Source: Hyphomicrobiales bacterium (GTDB lineage Bacteria; Pseudomonadota; Alphaproteobacteria; Rhizobiales; Rhizobiaceae). Taken from it: a stretch of 64,000 nt of DNA. The notes under the pieces were generated by a model, which was not told the DNA's origin, did no database searches, and saw nothing but the letters and a program-made list of their open reading frames with translations. Shown here in pieces: positions 18,469 through 27,503 of this stretch. The stretch covers positions 1 to 64,000 of the forward strand of contig UBQX01000003.1 of the NCBI GenBank assembly GCA_900467685.1, written 5' to 3'. Each line of letters begins with the position of its first letter. Within the stretch, counting starts at the first letter, position 1. A program made the translations under genes and the position numbers.

Positions 18469-18684
18469 TCAGGCGCTTGTGCGCCTCAGTTCCTGCAGGA
18501 CGTGAAGGCGGATGGCTGACGACAGATTGCTGTCGGCCGCGCGATTTTCATCTATCTCGGTGAGAAGTGCCGCAATCGAGAGACCGCGTCGGCGCGCAAT
18601 CGCAACGGCCTCGTTCCAGAATTCGTCTTCCAGGGAAAAGGATGTGCGGTGACCGCGTAGCGTGACCGAATGCTTCCGGATCAC
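18469..18684 (-). CDS. Ribbon-helix-helix protein (71 aa)
   Basis: Small protein resembling the RHH-like (RHH_4) family: an N-terminal strand SVTLRGHRTSFSLEDEFW followed by two helices. Such proteins are often DNA-binding regulators. Its ATG overlaps the stop of the DUF4169 gene (ATGA at 18681-18684), so the two are translationally coupled. This RHH-DUF4169-SspB neighbourhood is common in alphaproteobacteria as far as I recall; the function of the RHH member is not established by sequence. Confidence 0.78.
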   Translation of the reverse strand: MIRKHSVTLRGHRTSFSLEDEFWNEAVAIARRRGLSIAALLTEIDENRAADSNLSSAIRLHVLQELRRTSA

Positions 18685-18899
18685 GAATTTTTTTCCGGTT
18701 CGCCGTCATCCGCTGCATCAGGGCGCTTCTCCAGTTTACCCTGGTCCAGCGTCTTGGCGGCCTTTTCGTTCAAGGCCCGGGTCAGCGATTTTTCCGCTTT
18801 TGTGCGCCCATGGGCAAGGCGGTTCTGCTCGGCCGTCTTTTCCTTTTCGGCCCGCTCGGCGCGTTTGCGGAACTGGCGGAGATTGACGACGTCGGCCAA
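18681..18899 (-). CDS. DUF4169-type small charged protein (72 aa)
   Basis: Very charged, helix-rich protein starting MADVVNLRQFRKRAERAEKEK, a signature of the alphaproteobacterial DUF4169 family. Most of it is predicted coiled coil or disordered. The molecular role is unknown. It lies between sspB (12 nt downstream of its stop) and the overlapping RHH gene, so the three are likely one transcription unit. Confidence 0.75.
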   Translation of the reverse strand: MADVVNLRQFRKRAERAEKEKTAEQNRLAHGRTKAEKSLTRALNEKAAKTLDQGKLEKRPDAADDGEPEKNS

Positions 18900-18911
18900 G
18901 GCGCGTGCCCG

Positions 18912-19421
18912 TTACTGCTTCTTGCGGAAGGCGTCGAGCGAGACGACGGAGGCGCCAGCCTTTTCGCCATCGGCGGGCTTTGCGGCGGCATCCCCTGCGG
19001 TTTCCACCGGGGTCACGAAGGCGGCAACGTCTTCGTCCTCGACGATTTCCATGCCGGCATCGGCCGCGACGTCAAATTCGAGTTCGAAATTGACCGAGGG
19101 GTCATAGAAACCGCGGATCGCGTTGAACGGGATGACGAGCTTTTCCGGCGTGTCGGAGAAGGAGAGGCCGATCTCGAAGCCGGCATCGGTGACCTTGAGG
19201 TCCCAGAACTGGTGCTGGATGACGATGGTCATCTGCTCCGGATATTTGCTCTTCAGGTGCTGCGACAGGCGAACGCCCGGTGCACCGGTGAGGAAGGTGA
19301 TGAAGAAGTGATGGTCACCGGGCAGGCTATTGGTCGCGGCGACTTCGCCGAGCACCTTGCGGATCACGCCGCGCAGAGCGTCCTGTGCGAGAATGTCGTA
19401 CCGGATGTGATCCTGCCCCAT
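18912..19421 (-). CDS. sspB: SspB, ClpXP adaptor for ssrA-tagged proteins
   Basis: Adaptor that binds ssrA-tagged polypeptides and delivers them to ClpXP. The start at 19421 (MGQDHIRYDILAQDALRGVI) fits the alphaproteobacterial SspB family; the longer frame upstream is not supported. The conserved substrate-binding core is seen around GDHHFFITFLTGAPGVRLS and EQMTIVIQHQFWDL. An acidic, Ala-rich linker leads to a C-terminal tail (VVSLDAFRKKQ) likely to contact ClpX. The adjacent gene encodes tmRNA, which makes the tags that SspB recognises. Confidence 0.92.
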   Translation of the reverse strand: MGQDHIRYDILAQDALRGVIRKVLGEVAATNSLPGDHHFFITFLTGAPGVRLSQHLKSKYPEQMTIVIQHQFWDLKVTDAGFEIGLSFSDTPEKLVIPFNAIRGFYDPSVNFELEFDVAADAGMEIVEDEDVAAFVTPVETAGDAAAKPADGEKAGASVVSLDAFRKKQ

Positions 19422-19669
19422 ACTGTGACCGCCTTCCTGAATTTCGTTATCAGCTATCCAAAGCGGATCGCGATCTTTCAGATTCGCTAAAAACCGCTTT
19501 GGCTCTTTGTTTCCCGCAGGTCGTGAGCGCAAAACCGCCGCACACTTTTGCGCGACCTGCTTTATGCCACGAACCGGGCATTTTTGAAAACCCGCTATAT
19601 GCGAGCGCAATTCCTACGGCAATATAATTGATTCCGCCAATGGGGAGAAGGTGAGGCGGGGGAGAGGCT

Positions 19670-20005
19670 GATCATTTGGATAAGGAAAAGTGGAGGTTTC
19701 TGTTGCCAGGTACCTCCGAACCCCGCCTTAAGGTGCTAACCCTAAGGACTTAGGTCGGATTTCCCGCACCGCGATTAAGCAGCGAGAGCATAACCCTTAG
19801 CGTTGTTGTCGTTTGCAACTACACTTGTGACCCGATAACGGCGGTATCATGCCGGGCAAAAAGTCGATCTTTACACCCTTGTCGATCCTATTTCGCCCCC
19901 ATCAGAAGCCGCTCGCCGCGTGATACGCTTTCAGCGGTTTCTGGTGGAGGCGCCGGGTACCGCCCCCGGGTCCAATAGGTTTATTCCATCGCCCGTTTAT
20001 TGCCA
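19670..20005 (-). ncRNA. ssrA: tmRNA, circularly permuted two-piece ssrA
   Basis: Transfer-messenger RNA for ribosome rescue. Reading leftward, the acceptor piece comes first and ends GGCGCCTCCACCA (CCA at 19942-19944), then an intervening loop, then the coding piece beginning GGGGGCGAAATAGGATCGAC at 19900. The tag frame at 19775-19816 translates ANDNNAKGYALAA and stop. This acceptor-before-coding order is the permuted form known from alphaproteobacteria. The outer limits are estimated: the coding piece ends near a stem GGAGGT/ACCTCC at about 19690-19715, and the acceptor piece begins near 20000. Confidence 0.93.
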
Positions 20006-20204
20006 TAGCCGCCCCGAAAGACGGCACTGTTCATATAAGTGTTATGCGCGCCGATGAAAAGGGCCGTTGCGGGGATTCCCTCGCTTATTGCTGGGGCGCG
20101 ATTTTGGAGCGGGCCACAATCTTTGCTTGACTTGGTTTGATTTCGATTAAACATTTTATTTCGGGAATGCATTACAAGCATCGGGAAAGCAGGGAGCAAA
20201 CATC

Positions 20205-20513
20205 ATGACCGATTATCTTCCAGACGTTCGCAAGTATGATGCCAATGCCGATGAGGCCGTCGTTGCCAAGATCGTCAAGCATCTGGGCATTGCACTGCGC
20301 AACCGCGATTCCTCGCTGGTCTCGGCTTCAGACAAGTCGGAGCTTGACCGCGTCGTGCAGAGCTGGTGCGGGAAGAAGCTCGGCGTGACGGGCGAGGCGG
20401 CTGAAAAGGCCGTGGCTTCCGTTGCCGAGGCGATGAAAGCCGACCGTTCGAAGTCGCGCGTCACCTTCTATTATCTCGTCGCCAAGGAGCTCGGCAAGCT
20501 CGGCGACATCTGA
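20205..20513 (+). CDS. DUF2853 family protein (102 aa)
   Basis: Small soluble helical protein starting MTDYLPDVRKYDANADEAVVAKIVKHLGIALRNRDSS, matching the DUF2853 family as I remember it. No catalytic motif can be seen. GCAGGGAG about 8 nt upstream supports the ATG. It is followed about 100 bp later by thyA on the same strand. The function is unknown. Confidence 0.75.
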   Translation: MTDYLPDVRKYDANADEAVVAKIVKHLGIALRNRDSSLVSASDKSELDRVVQSWCGKKLGVTGEAAEKAVASVAEAMKADRSKSRVTFYYLVAKELGKLGDI

Positions 20514-20620
20514 CGCCTCTTTCTTCTGGATGGACGTTCTCTTGCGGCGTTTCCGCCTTGGAAGCGCCGCCGCTTGGCTTTAAGCTTGCCGCTGTCTTTT
20601 GAAGAGGGAATCAGCGGGCC

Positions 20621-21250
20621 ATGAAGCAATATCTCGACTTCCTCCGCCATGTGAAGGAAACCGGTGTGGATCGCGGCGACCGCACGGGCACGGGCACGCG
20701 TTCCGTCTTCGGTTACCAGATGCGCTTCGACCTGTCGGAGGGCTTTCCGGTCACCACGACCAAGAAGCTGCACCTGAAATCGATCATTCACGAGCTTCTC
20801 TGGTTCCTGAAGGGCGAGACGAATATCGCCTATCTGCATGAGAATGGCGTGTCGATCTGGGATGAGTGGGCCGACGAGAATGGCGAACTCGGACCGGTCT
20901 ACGGCTCGCAATGGCGCTCATGGCCGGCGCCGGACGGGCGCAAGATCGACCAGATCGCCCTGCTGATCGAAAGCATCAAGACGAACCCGAATTCCCGCCG
21001 TCATATCGTGTCGGCGTGGAACCCGGCCGAAGTGGACGAGATGGCGCTGCCGCCGTGCCACTGCCTGTTCCAGTTCTATGTTTCCGACGGCAAGCTGTCC
21101 TGCCAGCTTTACCAGCGCTCGGCAGACATTTTCCTCGGCGTGCCCTTCTTTTCCGACATCAAGCGTGTACCTTCGATGTTAAGGCTTTGGATAAAAGATA
21201 TTTTCAGGAATTTTGTGATGGTACCAGTACCGTTTGGGCGATTGACTTGA
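20621..21250 (+). pseudogene. thyA: Host thymidylate synthase, 5' part, truncated by island
   Basis: Encodes about the first 176 residues of a normal ThyA, from [15 protein letters not shown] to the position VPF, then runs 34 codons into island DNA before stopping. The catalytic cysteine region [11 protein letters not shown] and the arginine pair SRRH are kept, but the C-terminal part with the asparagine, histidine and tyrosine that hold dUMP is missing. Its remainder lies at 60,130-60,402. Thymidylate synthase methylates dUMP to dTMP with methylene-tetrahydrofolate; this fragment should be inactive. The host promoter and ribosome site remain upstream and may serve the island copy that follows. 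Confidence 0.93.
21143..21161 (+). repeat. Left end: core CCCTTC plus 13-bp inverted repeat
   Basis: CCCTTC (21143-21148) belongs to the thyA codons for Pro-Phe and is followed by TTTTCCGACATCA. The right end has the mirror arrangement. A further shared word, GTACCT, lies at 21167-21172 and inverted at 60091-60096. This fits a tyrosine-recombinase site with a 6-bp crossover core and flanking arm sites. Confidence 0.85.
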
Positions 21251-21331
21251 TCGATCATTTTCTTCGAGTGGCCTATTGCTTCTGAATTCGGCCGTAGCCA
21301 GACTTGTTGTTATGTCCATAGGAATTTGAAG

Positions 21332-22264
21332 ATGGCCCGCCACCCTGAGTACCAGTATCTTGACCTGATAGAACACATTCTTGAGCATGGAGATCGTCGC
21401 ATCGACCGTACCGGAGTTGGTACGTTGTCGGTCTTTGGCGCTATGATGCGTTTCGATTTGTCAGATGGGACGTTCCCGATTTTCACGACGAAGCGCGTTT
21501 ATTGGAAAACGGCCGTCAAGGAGATGCTTTGGTTCCTGACGGGTCAGACCAATATTCAGTCTTTGCTAAAAGAGAACGTGAAAATCTGGACGGATTGGCC
21601 GTTGGACAAGTACCGAAAGTCGACTGGGGAGCAAATCTCTCAGGAGGATTTTGAAGCACGTATCCTTACCGACGATGCATTTGCGGCTGCCTGGGGTGAT
21701 CTCGGCCCGATATATGGAAAGCAGTGGCGACGCTGGCTCGATGCCGACGGAAACGAGCATGATCAGATCGCGACCCTTATTCAAACGCTGAAGACAAACC
21801 CGTCGAGCCGCAGAATGCTTTTTCATGCTTGGAACGTCGCTGAGCTTGCTCAGATGGCACTTCCGCCTTGTCACATGACGTATCAGTTTCATGTGACCGG
21901 GCTTGGTGACGAACGAGGCGGGCGCGCATTTGGTAAGGCGAAATTACAACTTATGGTTGTTCAGCGTTCATGTGACCTAGGTCTTGGCAATCCATTCAAT
22001 ATCGCACAAGAAGCTGCTCTCCTGCATATGGTTGCGCAGCAGGTAGACATGACGCCAGGAGAATTGATCTGGATTGGCGGCGATACGCATCTGTATCTGA
22101 ACCATTTAGAAATGGCCAGTACACTACTGAGCCGCGAGCCTCGTCCGTTTCCGAAGTTGCGTCTTGCGAGAAAGCCGGATTCAATCGACGGGTACACGAT
22201 TGATGATTTCGAAGTCACTGAGTATGATCCTCATCCGGCCATTGTTGCACCCGTCGCGGTGTGA
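21332..22264 (+). CDS. thyA: Island-borne complete thymidylate synthase (310 aa)
   Basis: Full-length ThyA that should replace the broken host enzyme. It converts dUMP to dTMP. Key parts are present: RTGVGTLSVFGAMMRFDLS, the catalytic cysteine in LPPCHMTYQFHV, the dUMP-binding QRSCDLGLGNPFNIA and the C-terminal GDTHLYLNHLE, ending IVAPVAV. It has an insertion around PLDKYRKSTGEQISQEDFEARIL that the host copy lacks and its wording differs throughout, so it is a foreign homologue and not a duplicate. ATG 21332 has AGGAA 7 nt upstream. It lies 82 nt after the stop of the truncated host copy, on the same strand, well placed to use the host thyA promoter. Confidence 0.95.
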   Translation: MARHPEYQYLDLIEHILEHGDRRIDRTGVGTLSVFGAMMRFDLSDGTFPIFTTKRVYWKTAVKEMLWFLTGQTNIQSLLKENVKIWTDWPLDKYRKSTGEQISQEDFEARILTDDAFAAAWGDLGPIYGKQWRRWLDADGNEHDQIATLIQTLKTNPSSRRMLFHAWNVAELAQMALPPCHMTYQFHVTGLGDERGGRAFGKAKLQLMVVQRSCDLGLGNPFNIAQEAALLHMVAQQVDMTPGELIWIGGDTHLYLNHLEMASTLLSREPRPFPKLRLARKPDSIDGYTIDDFEVTEYDPHPAIVAPVAV

Positions 22265-22454
22265 GAAGGTAATTTCTCCTCGATATGTAGTTGTGCTAAC
22301 CATCTGATAATGATGCTATTTTTTTAGTTTCCTCTGAAACGCCTTTAGGCGAAGGGGCATCCGCGTCTTACGGCAAAATAAGCGCCTTTTTTGAAATCAA
22401 AAATAAATCTCTCAGCACTACCCGTGTGAGCAAACCACGGGGACAGGTAATTCT

Positions 22455-25400
22455 ATGTCAAAAGAAACTGGTAAACCGGAAAGACGTCAGCGGTCCCTCA
22501 ACAACGGGTCGGCATCATCTCTTGAAGTAGCCGATTTTATTTCAAGGAACATCTATAATCTTCAGGACGATTTGAGGTCTATCCAGAATGGCGCTGCAAT
22601 AGAAGACTGCACCCTTGCCCTAAACGCACATCCCGATTCAGCTAATGTGCAGCGGATAACAATTGATCCGCCGTCGATGGCTGCAGACGAGAGCCGCCCG
22701 TCCTGCTTAATGCCTCGAAATATTGCGGACAACAATCTACCCGTAGCAACTCTATCGGGAACACCAACGCCAGCAGAGCGATATGCTGAAACCGTCACAC
22801 TTAGCGAGACCGCTCAGAAAGTGGTGTCGCTATATCCGGCTCTCGTGAACCATCAACATTACGCCAAGCACAGCACAGCCGATAAGATTGTCCAGATATT
22901 AAATGCTCAGATTTTCGCTGGCAGGTTAAAGAGAAGCAGAGGGGGCAAAATTGACAGGCAGTCAATCACGACTGAACTTGTCCTTTGTCAAACGGCATAT
23001 ATACCATATAGGCAAATAATTGAGGACTATGAAAAAGAAGTCGGTGACAAAGAATCCGTTACCGAAGCTAAGATTCCTGCGATGCGCCAGTGGCTGGAGC
23101 AGCAAATCGATCAAGGTGAGCTTCTTGTCCGCGACGGAAAATTCAGTCGCGTGCAATTATTTTCGCGATTTGGCTTGCCCAAAAGTTCATTAATTATACT
23201 TCGCTATCCACGTGTGGCCGAGCTTTTCGAAGAATTTGACAAGCGTATTGCAGATGAAGGGTATCAACCCAAAGAAGTCGCTGAAAAGCTGCGGAGGCTG
23301 AGTGAGATACTGGAGGAGCCACCCGTCGGCAAAGATGGGCAAACGATTGATAGGAAGGTGCTAAGTCAGCTGCTTCAAGTCCCGGTCAGTGCAATATCGC
23401 GAACCCCATATTTCGAAATCGTCAAAACCGCTGAAGAAAGATTCAGGGACACACTCGGGAATGACCCTTTCCTTGCGTTGGTGGGTGGCCGGGTCTTTAA
23501 ATTTCACTCGTTGCCTGAAGAAGGTTGGTCCCATTCGTTTACGATGAGGCTTAAGGCCAGCTTCGAACGACTGTATCATAAGCGGGGCAAAGACGCCGCG
23601 AAGGTTGCCTTTGCAGCTGCGACTGACTTATTGAGCTTTATTGCAGAGGGTCGTTCAGAGGCCTGTGTGACCCTCTTTGATGGGCTGTCCAACGGAGTTA
23701 ATCCGACGAGCCTAACAAGGCAATTTACACTAGCGACGCAGGCTTACCGAGATAGTCTTGCGGAAAGATACGCGCATACTCCGACTCGGAACGGAAAAAT
23801 TACCAATACAAATTCTGTTATCAAGCTTCTCAGCAACGACGGCATTTTCCCACCGCATGAGCTTGGTCTAATTGCATTCCGTGAAGACAATAGGAACCAT
23901 CTTCGCTCGGTTGCAGAAGTTCATGCGGCAACGCAAGGTAAATCAAGGTCGCCTCAAGTGGACGACTACCTAAGCTTCGCCACGTCGATGTTGAAGCAGG
24001 CTGCAGATGTCCGGCAGATTGAAATATCGGGCGCTGATCAGGGTGACTTCACTCGTGTCTTGCGAGCAGAACTGAAAAACCACGATTTCAAAATAGCTGA
24101 TGACCCTGCCAAGGTTATCCTCCATGTCTTGACCCGTCGCCTCGATCTACTCAAGACGGCTGCAACAGCAGTACTGAAAGTCGGGCGAGCGCGTTTGGAC
24201 CGGGGGAGGGAATTACTTGCGAAAGGCCGCGACCCTGGAGAAGTTCTTCACTACCTCGTGAAGAAAGGGCGAATGAACGAATATGAGAGAGTTAAGCTTC
24301 TTCGCACACATTTCCCAGTTGAGGAGTCAGGTCGTGAGCAAGGCATGGCAAACCTTCTCCGCATTGTGGCCGACCGCTATGGGTCCATATATCCTGGCGA
24401 GAAAACATTGGGTTCAGATGCAAGCCAATTCTTTCAAAAGCGTGCGCTCGATTACGGTAGCAGTTCGCTACTTCAGTCCTATCTTTTGCCATCGCAGGAA
24501 ACTGTGGCCGCTGCCATCACGCTCTATCTGCTTGAATCTGGTAGCAACGTCTCTGTCGGGCGAACGCTTTATGCCGACTGCGTGGAGCCTTCCGAAGAAC
24601 CGGGGCACAGCAAAGTAACGGGATACAAAGCAAGGGCGGGTGGCAAACCGATCTTCGTCACCCTCCATGACCGGTGCGAAGCGATCAACGGAATAAACTG
24701 GCTGCGGGAGGTATTCGCCGGTCATCCCAAAATCGAAGACGGGGATCGCAATCAACTTTTCCTTTGCAAGACCAAAGGTTATACCCTGAAGCTCGTCGAG
24801 GAGTGGACCTTCCGCGCTGAATTCAAGCGCCTGCTACAATCTATTCCGGAATTAGCTGATCTCCCACTCACTCCGAACATGCTGCGGCCGTCGATCTTGT
24901 TGAAAGCCGCGCTTGAGTCAGACGGGAAGACAGGTCTGTCGCGGGCTATCGGACAGCACGGTGCGCAGGTTCACGAAGGATACGTGAACAAATATCCCCT
25001 CAGATATCTGCGAGACACCGATATTCGTCAGTTTCAAGATGCAATGGAAACGGTCGTCATCCGCAACATCGAAGATGTTCAATCATTCCTGGGTGTGGAC
25101 CCCGAGAATATGGCCGGGCGTGTTGAGGCCGTGATGCGGACTGGCTTGGGCACGATGTGTTCCGACCGATATGGGAAACCTGGCCAAGAGGGAGAACTCT
25201 GTCAATCGCTCGACTGCGTTAAAGGTTGTCCGCAGCTCATTCTGATCGCTATCCCGAAAGAGATCGCCATTCTTCAAGTTTGGCAACATTCTCTCAGGCA
25301 GGTGGAAGGCGACTGGGTGCGCGACCAGCCAGACCGTTGGGAAAAGGTATGGCTTCCATGGCTGTGCTTTTGCGACGCTGTCGAGACGAAGATGCGTCAG

Positions 25401-25487
25401 TCTTTTTCCGATGTTTGGTCCGAGGCCACCGAAATCGCCAGCGGAGTGATTGCCAATCCCAATTTTGTGCCCATGAGGTTGTTCTGA
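22455..25487 (+). CDS. Large tyrosine-recombinase-like protein (1010 aa)
   Basis: First protein of the recombinase module. Most of its length is unfamiliar. The C-terminal part resembles a tyrosine recombinase catalytic domain: TPNMLRPSIL near residue 806 could be the HxxR motif with His replaced by Asn, and IGQHGAQVHEGYVNKYP near residues 830-845 matches the GH...Y motif with the likely nucleophile Tyr. Conserved cysteines in MCSDRYGKPGQEGELCQ and CVKGCP near the C-terminus may bind zinc. Its stop overlaps the next ATG (TGATG). It is unusually long compared with ordinary integrases of 300-450 aa. The assignment is moderate; the rest of the protein could be DNA-binding or accessory. Confidence 0.65.
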   Translation: MSKETGKPERRQRSLNNGSASSLEVADFISRNIYNLQDDLRSIQNGAAIEDCTLALNAHPDSANVQRITIDPPSMAADESRPSCLMPRNIADNNLPVATLSGTPTPAERYAETVTLSETAQKVVSLYPALVNHQHYAKHSTADKIVQILNAQIFAGRLKRSRGGKIDRQSITTELVLCQTAYIPYRQIIEDYEKEVGDKESVTEAKIPAMRQWLEQQIDQGELLVRDGKFSRVQLFSRFGLPKSSLIILRYPRVAELFEEFDKRIADEGYQPKEVAEKLRRLSEILEEPPVGKDGQTIDRKVLSQLLQVPVSAISRTPYFEIVKTAEERFRDTLGNDPFLALVGGRVFKFHSLPEEGWSHSFTMRLKASFERLYHKRGKDAAKVAFAAATDLLSFIAEGRSEACVTLFDGLSNGVNPTSLTRQFTLATQAYRDSLAERYAHTPTRNGKITNTNSVIKLLSNDGIFPPHELGLIAFREDNRNHLRSVAEVHAATQGKSRSPQVDDYLSFATSMLKQAADVRQIEISGADQGDFTRVLRAELKNHDFKIADDPAKVILHVLTRRLDLLKTAATAVLKVGRARLDRGRELLAKGRDPGEVLHYLVKKGRMNEYERVKLLRTHFPVEESGREQGMANLLRIVADRYGSIYPGEKTLGSDASQFFQKRALDYGSSSLLQSYLLPSQETVAAAITLYLLESGSNVSVGRTLYADCVEPSEEPGHSKVTGYKARAGGKPIFVTLHDRCEAINGINWLREVFAGHPKIEDGDRNQLFLCKTKGYTLKLVEEWTFRAEFKRLLQSIPELADLPLTPNMLRPSILLKAALESDGKTGLSRAIGQHGAQVHEGYVNKYPLRYLRDTDIRQFQDAMETVVIRNIEDVQSFLGVDPENMAGRVEAVMRTGLGTMCSDRYGKPGQEGELCQSLDCVKGCPQLILIAIPKEIAILQVWQHSLRQVEGDWVRDQPDRWEKVWLPWLCFCDAVETKMRQSFSDVWSEATEIASGVIANPNFVPMRLF

Positions 25488-27475
25488 TGCCTGTTTTGCT
25501 AAGGGCCCCAGCCGAAAAAACGAACGACAGTTTGGATTACGAGAGCCGACGGCGTAGTTGGCTTGGTTCACCGTACGAACTTCATGAATGGATCATCAGA
25601 GACGGGGCCGGAGAAGGCAAGGTCACCACAGTCAAATTCGACGTTACAATGGCAGATGGTCGATCTCTGATTGAACATGAAAATCTCTATGCCACATTTA
25701 AGGAGCTTCTGTTCTGGCTTCGGGCAGGTAGTTATACGCGCATAGATGATGGCGAACGTCATGGGCGGTACGCGCAGACCTTATTGCGTATTTGCTACGG
25801 GATGACCGCTCGTGGGTTTTACTCTTTTGCCAGCCTGACGTCTTTCGATATCGATATGTTATGCGAAGAGGCTGCTATGGGCACCGACAGCTTGCTGAGG
25901 GCCTCGACCATCGTGAAGGAAAAGCTGGGTTCATATTCGTCGTGGGAAGACGTTCCAGTCGCGTTATTAAAAAATAAAAAATTCAATGTTGGCGCAATAC
26001 GTCAGGTACTTAATCTTCCGAAAGCGTGGGGTGCTGCTGAGATCAACTCGGAAGTGGAAGTCGCGACCGCACGATTGAATGGAGAGCTAAGACAGTCCGC
26101 TGCTGATCTCCGAGAGGAGCCAGTCACAGTCCAGAATATTCAGTTGGTCACAACGCTGTTCGATGCTCTGTATGCGCTTCGACATTATATTCAGGCTCCC
26201 ACAATTCGGTTTCGACCCTTCCCTGAAGGGCCAGCGAAGCGGGCTGACAACCTCGGTGCTCGGACTACAAAGACGCCTATTGCACCGCCGTTGTTGGCCA
26301 TGAAATTGCTTGAAGAGTCGGTTCGCTTTGTCGCGAATAACAGCGACGTCTTGCAGGCGGCATACACAGCCAATCGTAATGCACGTGAAAGCGGTGCGAT
26401 TTTTCGTCCTGACGCCGAGGCCCTTAAACCACGCATAAGCCAACTCGCGGCTGCATGTTTCATCTTGATTGCTGCCTTCACAGCCAGGCGAACCGATGAG
26501 ATTAAGATGTTGGGGCACGATTGCCTCGAAGGAAACGAGGTCGATGGCTGGTGGATGAAATGTTACATCGAAAAAACGCAAAGGACACGAACGTGGATTC
26601 CCATCCCGAACATTGTTGCCCGGGCTGTTCAGGTTCTGTCTTCATTCCGTGGTGACGACGAGCCGAGTGGGCAGATTTTCAATTACCTTGATCCTGTTTC
26701 GGGCAAGGTCGCGGACCTCGGGCCCGAAGGCAAAATCAATGATTTCGCTGCCGCTGTTGGCGCTGCTGAACACACCAAAGACAATGGTGAAAGTCTCATC
26801 TGGCATTGGCAGCCACGCCAATTCCGGCGCTTTTTTGCCGTTCTTTATATCTGGCGTTACAAAGGCAAGTTCGAGAGCCTCTCGCACCATTTAAGGCATT
26901 TCAACCTGGAAATGACCAACGACTATGTGAAGTTGGACCCTGACAATGCCAAGGAATGGACTCGTGAGGTCTGGAATTTCCGCATTGAAATCGTCAAGGA
27001 CCTTGTTTCAGGTCGCAGCGTCTATAGCGGTCCCATGGGCGACCGTCTCAACAAGTTGGTGAAGCGCCTTAAGGCAAAGTTTTCCGACGTTCAGATCATT
27101 CCTGAATTTCTTGCCCAGGCTGTCATTCGCCAAATGGAAAAGGGCAGTGTCGTGATCACACCTAAGCCCTGGGTGACGTGCTGCTGTCCGCGCACCACGA
27201 GCGGATGCGCGAAAGCTGCATGTCGGAAGAAAGTTGGCTTCGAAACTGGTGATGTTGGCCCTGACTACTCCGCAGCAGGCCCCACCGTGTGCCCAGGATG
27301 CCCGTGGGCATTAATTGGGCCTGAGAATATCAGCTATTTCGACAACGAACTTGATGCAATTGCACCGAATCCCGCTACCGAGAATGATGGTCCGACCATC
27401 TTTGGAGAGCTTCAAGCTGCAAATATTCTTACTCTCAGTGAATTTCGAGAGTGTGTAGCGGCCAAGGCGAATTGA
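25487..27475 (+). CDS. Tyrosine recombinase (662 aa)
   Basis: Second protein of the module, coupled to the first by a TGATG overlap. Catalytic signatures are visible: arginine I in AARRTDEIKMLGHD-like context (FTARRTDEIKML, about residue 334), the second arginine region WQPRQFRRFFAV near 442, and a terminal SHHLRHFNLEMTNDYV near 466-481 with His and the likely nucleophilic Tyr. A C-terminal segment with several cysteines (VTCCCPRTTSGCAKAACR, then CPGCPW) may form a zinc site. The earlier open frame from 25226 overlaps the first gene and is not used. It is probably part of a multi-recombinase integration complex. Confidence 0.75.
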   Translation: MPVLLRAPAEKTNDSLDYESRRRSWLGSPYELHEWIIRDGAGEGKVTTVKFDVTMADGRSLIEHENLYATFKELLFWLRAGSYTRIDDGERHGRYAQTLLRICYGMTARGFYSFASLTSFDIDMLCEEAAMGTDSLLRASTIVKEKLGSYSSWEDVPVALLKNKKFNVGAIRQVLNLPKAWGAAEINSEVEVATARLNGELRQSAADLREEPVTVQNIQLVTTLFDALYALRHYIQAPTIRFRPFPEGPAKRADNLGARTTKTPIAPPLLAMKLLEESVRFVANNSDVLQAAYTANRNARESGAIFRPDAEALKPRISQLAAACFILIAAFTARRTDEIKMLGHDCLEGNEVDGWWMKCYIEKTQRTRTWIPIPNIVARAVQVLSSFRGDDEPSGQIFNYLDPVSGKVADLGPEGKINDFAAAVGAAEHTKDNGESLIWHWQPRQFRRFFAVLYIWRYKGKFESLSHHLRHFNLEMTNDYVKLDPDNAKEWTREVWNFRIEIVKDLVSGRSVYSGPMGDRLNKLVKRLKAKFSDVQIIPEFLAQAVIRQMEKGSVVITPKPWVTCCCPRTTSGCAKAACRKKVGFETGDVGPDYSAAGPTVCPGCPWALIGPENISYFDNELDAIAPNPATENDGPTIFGELQAANILTLSEFRECVAAKAN

Positions 27476-27503
27476 ATGATGGCTTGTTTGTAAGGGGTAG
27501 CGT

